Assembly: GCA_024403275.1 (NCBI GenBank)
Contig: JAKSSD010000015.1
Coordinates: 1-44,352 of the forward strand
Reading direction: 5' to 3'
Length of the DNA: 44,352 nucleotides
From: Lachnospiraceae bacterium
GTDB lineage: Bacteria; Bacillota; Clostridia; Lachnospirales; Lachnospiraceae
Every line of letters begins with the position of its first letter. Position 1 is the stretch's first letter. Below, one piece after another: positions 42,557-44,352 of this stretch. The position numbers and the translations under genes were made by a program. The notes beneath the pieces are model-generated. The model worked only from the letters and a program-made list of their open reading frames with translations. It was not told the DNA's origin and did no database searches.

Positions 42557-43024
42557 ATGGGTAAAACATTAGTAGCATATTTTAGTGCAAGCGGCGTTAC
42601 TAAGAATAAAGCAGAAATGATAGCTGAGGGACTTGGAGCTGATATTTATGAAATCGTTCCAAAAGTGCTTTATACAAAAGCAGATTTAAACTGGATGGAT
42701 AAGAAATCCAGAAGCAGTGTAGAAATGAATGATAAAAGTATCAGACCAGAATTAAAGGATAAGGATGCTAATATTGATGCTTATGATAAGATTGTTTTAG
42801 GCTTCCCAATCTGGTGGTATGTTGCACCTACTATTATTAATACATTTCTTGAAAGCTATGATTTTTCAGGAAAGAAAATTATTCTTTTTGCAACATCAGG
42901 TGGAAGCTCATTTGGCAATACTGTTAAGGAACTTGTTCCTTCTGCTAAGGGTGCGGAGATTGTGGAAGGAAAGCTTGTAAATGGTAAGCTTACAGAAGCT
43001 GAAATAAAGCAGATATTTGAATAA
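42557..43024 (+). CDS. Flavodoxin
   Basis: This 155-residue protein has the FMN phosphate loop FSASGVTKNKAEMIAEGL, the VLGFPIWWYVAPTIINTFLES loop that stacks on FMN, and FATSGGSSFGNTV. It matches the flavodoxin_4-like group common in clostridia, carrying electrons at low potential. GGAGGT at 42544-42549 precedes ATG 42557; an in-frame TTG at 42542 is within the ribosome site and is rejected. Confidence 0.9.
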   Translation: MGKTLVAYFSASGVTKNKAEMIAEGLGADIYEIVPKVLYTKADLNWMDKKSRSSVEMNDKSIRPELKDKDANIDAYDKIVLGFPIWWYVAPTIINTFLESYDFSGKKIILFATSGGSSFGNTVKELVPSAKGAEIVEGKLVNGKLTEAEIKQIFE

Positions 43025-43071
43025 ATATTTGCATATTTGCAATTAAGTAAATACTAATAGATAAGTAATAA

Positions 43072-43188
43072 ACCAGTATCATTGATGATATGTCCAAGTT
43101 AGAGAGGGGTGTAGCTAATCCGTCAGTAAATATACTGAAAAGAATAGCGGATGCCTTAGATATGAAACTAAATATTACTATAGAGTAA
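43072..43188 (+). pseudogene. Truncated Cro/CI-type HTH fragment
   Basis: A frame of about 38 residues ends at a TAA at 43186-43188 and reads SKLERGVANPSVNILKRIADALDMKL, the second half of an HTH_3 domain. The first half, with the recognition helix, is missing: a stop codon lies directly upstream at 43069. It looks like the relic of a HigA- or repressor-like gene. Confidence 0.6.
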
Positions 43189-43192
43189 TGGG

Positions 43193-43220
43193 AAGAGTGC
43201 TAAATTAGCACTCTTTTCGT
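43193..43220 (+). terminator. Terminator after the HTH remnant
   Basis: AAGAGTGCT (43193-43201) pairs with AGCACTCTT (43207-43215), followed by TTCGTTT. Confidence 0.7.
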
Positions 43221-43387
43221 TTATATTAATATATATAATATGATATAATTCTATAATAAAAGGTATTAAGGGGTTAGCTTTGCAATATAGAAAAGAAGTC
43301 ATAAAAGAATATATGAAAAATCAAAAGTATGATTTTGATTATACGGTCTATTAAAAGTCTGATTTATAAGGCTTAGGAGATTTGATA

Positions 43388-44221
43388 ATGAGAGAAAAGA
43401 TTCGAAAATATATTGTGCCAATAGTAATGTTTATTATATTTGAAACTATAGCAATATCATTGTGGCTATCAAAAGATAATATTTTTTATTTGTTCAATTT
43501 TAGTTATATAGGAATTTCAATTACTTTAGGAATAGGCTTAATGACAGCTAAAAACAAATATGGAAGGCGTGTAACACAGCTTCTAGTTGGAATGTATATG
43601 CTTATATATTTGGGAATTATTAGCAACGAAAATATGCAAATAGAAGGATTTTGGTATTATCTATTTACGGGCGTTTTTGAGGCGGCAACTATTCATTATG
43701 CTGTTGCTAAAATATTTGGGCCACTTGTTTTTGGAAGAGGTTGGTGTGGTTATGCATGCTGGACTGCAATGATACTAGATTTTCTTCCTTATAAGGAACC
43801 TGTTAGCCATGAAAGAAAGAAAATTGGCTGGTTAAGATATGTTATATTTGTTATTTCTCTTATTTTTGTAGCTTCTTTATTTTTAGCAAAAGTAGGAAAC
43901 ATTGAGAGAATCATGTTTGTTGCCTTTATTGTTGGAAATGTTTTTTATTACTTATCGGGAATAATATTAGCGTTTGTTTTTAAGGATAATCGGGCATTCT
44001 GCAAATATTTGTGTCCAATTACTTTATTTTTAAAGCCGATGAGTTATTTTGCATTATTCAGAGTAAAGTGTGATAAAAACAAATGCGTTTCTTGCGGAAA
44101 ATGCAAGAAGGTATGTCCAATGGATGTTGATGTCACTGATAATTCAAGAAAACGAAAAAATGGAACAGAATGTATTTTATGTTTTGAGTGCAAGCGAAAT
44201 TGTCCAAAAGGGGCCTTATAA
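43388..44221 (+). CDS. NapH-like membrane polyferredoxin
   Basis: This 277-residue protein has about six membrane helices, a GRGWCGYACW motif between helices and CKYLCPI near the last one, both typical of the NapH/CcoG/MauN group. At the C-terminus (about 230-277) come two [4Fe-4S] motifs, CVSCGKCKKVCP and CILCFECKRNCP. It should pass electrons across or along the membrane, although the partner enzyme is not in view. ATG 43388 is preferred because GGAG lies 8 bases upstream; an in-frame TTG at 43382 is too close to the site. Confidence 0.85.
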   Translation: MREKIRKYIVPIVMFIIFETIAISLWLSKDNIFYLFNFSYIGISITLGIGLMTAKNKYGRRVTQLLVGMYMLIYLGIISNENMQIEGFWYYLFTGVFEAATIHYAVAKIFGPLVFGRGWCGYACWTAMILDFLPYKEPVSHERKKIGWLRYVIFVISLIFVASLFLAKVGNIERIMFVAFIVGNVFYYLSGIILAFVFKDNRAFCKYLCPITLFLKPMSYFALFRVKCDKNKCVSCGKCKKVCPMDVDVTDNSRKRKNGTECILCFECKRNCPKGAL

Positions 44222-44299
44222 ATTCCTATTTTTCTTGATTACTGGAAAGATAATGTCGATAATAAATATATAAAAATACAAGAGGGATGGTTAAATAAA

Positions 44300-44352
44300 A
44301 TGGCAGCATATGATACTTATACAGTGGATTCAATAGATAGTAATGTAGGACA
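44300..44352 (+). CDS. Start of a protein resembling the GGDEF protein N-terminus (partial)
   Basis: An ATG at 44300, 13 bases after AGAGGGA, opens a frame running off the right edge. Its 17 visible residues (MAAYDTYTVDSIDS) resemble the start of the GGDEF protein at 40912 (MSINDVYTVDI). It may be a second member of that family. The visible sequence is too short for certainty. Confidence 0.4.
   Translation, partial: MAAYDTYTVDSIDSNVG

Larger units (their letters stand above)
43025..43387. other. Gene-free stretch with an HTH remnant
   Basis: It contains the HTH fragment and terminator listed next, then AT-rich DNA with TATAAT-like strings near 43240. A 24-codon frame (TTG 43280 to 43354) follows AAGGGG but has no recognisable relatives. 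Confidence 0.5.

Noticed and set aside
43280-43354. 24-codon frame after AAGGGG
   Set aside because: TTG start, no family resemblance and AT-rich context; it is noted only within the intergenic entry.

Overview
This is a 44 kb stretch of a low-GC Firmicutes chromosome, most likely Lachnospiraceae in the Butyrivibrio/Pseudobutyrivibrio neighbourhood (inference). The support is AT-rich DNA, strong GGAGG ribosome sites, a long PPi-dependent phosphofructokinase with highly biased codons, a GH120-type xylosidase, YitT/YczE membrane proteins, PocR-type receptors and many ferredoxin-type Fe-S proteins. All recognised genes are on the + strand except one MATE transporter. I saw no rRNA, tRNA, IS element, prophage or CRISPR array.

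Left part (1-16 kb): the tail of an Fe-S aldo/keto reductase; a membrane-anchored alpha/beta hydrolase; an ECF sigma operon with one small zinc-finger anti-sigma protein and two larger membrane proteins that share an extracytoplasmic domain; a YjbR-MGMT fusion; a GH120-type beta-xylosidase; a YfcE phosphodiesterase with a YdcF protein; two unknown membrane proteins, the second interrupted at a run of 12 A; an HSL-type esterase; the MATE pump; a YitT protein; a very short soluble PocR chemoreceptor; a gene-free block with 41-bp and 63-bp tandem repeats; and an AIM24-like protein.

Centre (16-32 kb): the clearest regulatory find is a sigma-A promoter followed by a 29-codon open frame with five Cys codons, three in tandem, and mutually exclusive antiterminator and terminator hairpins. 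It precedes an SGNH hydrolase, a CjaA-like cysteine-type ABC transporter (lipoprotein, two permeases, ATPase) and a MalY/PatB-type C-S lyase. This reads as a cysteine-responsive ribosome-mediated attenuator over a cysteine uptake and breakdown operon. Next come PPi-PFK, an acyl-ACP thioesterase, a zinc-ribbon/kinase-like plus vWA pair, a divergent PurA homologue overlapping a transglutaminase, a YczE protein, a tocopherol-cyclase-like protein, an ABC exporter and an SCP2 protein with a lysine-rich tail.

Right part (32-44 kb): a CPBP protease, a membrane protein with a small HTH regulator, a split chromate transporter, a GNAT, a tandem pair of U32/UbiU-UbiV-like proteins, an NSS-type sodium symporter, a NifX-domain/SlyD fusion with a Cys/His-rich linker, a GGDEF protein, a flavodoxin, a decayed HTH fragment, a NapH-like polyferredoxin, and the first codons of a protein whose start resembles the GGDEF protein.
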